Assembly (NCBI GenBank): GCA_913054485.1
Contig: CAJXHQ010000269.1
Coordinates: forward strand, 1 to 5,251
Source of the DNA: an uncultured Paracoccaceae bacterium
GTDB lineage: Bacteria > Pseudomonadota > Alphaproteobacteria > Rhodobacterales > Rhodobacteraceae
Reading direction: 5' to 3'
Length of the DNA: 5,251 bases
Shown here: positions 4,839 to 5,251 of the stretch, one piece after another
How positions within the stretch are numbered: the stretch's first letter is position 1
Layout of the letters: each line of letters begins with the position of its first letter
Notes under the pieces: generated by a model
Seen by the model: the letters and a program-made list of their open reading frames with translations, nothing else
What the model was told of the DNA's origin: nothing
The model's database searches: none
Made by a program: the position numbers and the translations under genes

Positions 4839-5114
4839 TTGAAACCGCTGGGAGATGAAAGGCTGCATCTGCGGCTGCTGGAGGAAATGAGCCAGACTGT
4901 CGGCACTGATCTGGTGCAGGCCTATCAGGATGGGCTGCTCAGCAATGAGGACTGGGCGGAGATGATTCAGCTGTGCCGCGGTTGCGCCGAGCCGGAGAAA
5001 TGTCAGAAATGGCTGGCCTCCCGCGAGACCGCTGCGCAGACCCCGGAATATTGCAGCAACTTGGAGCAGCTTTCCGGCCTCAAGAACCGCTTGGACAAAG
5101 GGGATGGCACATGA
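4839..5114 (+). CDS. DUF6455 family protein, copy 2 (TTG start)
   Basis: The 91-aa product aligns with copy 1 over its full length without gaps up to the last Cys: C46, C49, C55 and C72 occupy the same numbers, flanked by LCRGC and PEYCSN. The extra C54 of copy 1 is Lys here. The start is TTG at 4839, preceded by GGAGGAGGGCAGGA, a dense Shine-Dalgarno region. The next in-frame ATG (residue 17) would remove the start of the conserved helix, and the matching Cys numbering supports the TTG. Translation probably tracks from copy 1, and its stop overlaps the start of copy 3 (ATGA, 5111-5114). The function is unknown; a role with its two neighbours is likely. Confidence 0.83.
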   Translation: MKPLGDERLHLRLLEEMSQTVGTDLVQAYQDGLLSNEDWAEMIQLCRGCAEPEKCQKWLASRETAAQTPEYCSNLEQLSGLKNRLDKGDGT

Positions 5115-5251
5115 ACCGGCCTTTTCCCGGCCTGCGGGCGCTGGGAGATATCAATCGCCATTTCTGGCTGCTGCGCGGCGTGGCGCGTTGCATGGATGTG
5201 GACCTCAGCGCGACAATGGCCGGGGGGAAGCTTTCGGAAGTAGAATATGCC
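5111..5251 (+). CDS. DUF6455 family protein, copy 3 (5' part, cut by window end)
   Basis: Only 47 codons are present, and the frame is still open at the window edge. The ATG overlaps the copy 2 stop by 4 bp. The peptide (INRHFWLLRGVARCMDVDLSATMAGGKLSEVEYA from residue 14) follows the same pattern as the N-terminal halves of copies 1 and 2: an amphipathic helix, then a D-[LI] pair (VDL here, TDL in copy 2, ADI in copy 1), then a G-[KRL]-[LM] turn. It has a 7-residue longer N-terminus and a Cys at 27 not found in the others. The Cys motif would start about residue 53, beyond the window, so membership is inferred from this half only. Confidence 0.7.
   Translation, partial: MNRPFPGLRALGDINRHFWLLRGVARCMDVDLSATMAGGKLSEVEYA

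Overview
The window is GC-rich and has alphaproteobacterial codon use. Its gene families (a DUF6455 cluster, an HDAH-type class II deacetylase homologue, an EI24/CysZ-like membrane protein and a compact IMPACT-domain protein) point to Rhodobacteraceae, most likely the Roseobacter group. The lineage is inferred from protein style and gene content, not from a database match. I see no rRNA, tRNA, CRISPR array, insertion sequence or phage gene, and no gene-free stretch longer than about 135 bp.

Left part, minus strand (about 2501 down to 41): a compact operon of a histone-deacetylase-like amidohydrolase (370 aa), a possible 35-aa small ORF bridging the gap, a YdjA-type nitroreductase (192 aa), and an EI24/CysZ-like multi-pass membrane protein (229 aa) that overlaps the nitroreductase stop by ATGA. 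The deacetylase start is set at 2501 because reading further upstream would run antisense through the next gene.

Middle (2502-3360): a DUF167/YggU gene runs divergently from the deacetylase and convergently with a small acidic orphan gene (79 aa). The 114-bp gap between the convergent genes holds two hairpins and a perfect 12-bp tandem repeat. A short intergenic element with a TATTTC core and an AGGTGAA end occurs twice, at the left window edge and between the deacetylase and DUF167 genes.

Right part, plus strand (3361-5251): an M48 zinc metalloprotease predicted to be a lipoprotein is followed after 2 nt by an IMPACT/YigZ-type gene. Next comes a promoter region with a strong FNR/FixK/DNR-type site (TTGAC-N4-ATCAA), placed where class II activation would be expected relative to a candidate -10 box. 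Downstream lie three consecutive small genes of the uncharacterised DUF6455 type. The first two have identical cysteine spacing (C46, C49, C55, C72 in both); the third overlaps the second by ATGA and is cut by the window end. A tandem set of small Cys-motif proteins under a likely low-oxygen or NO-responsive regulator is the most interesting item here and the best candidate for an undescribed system.
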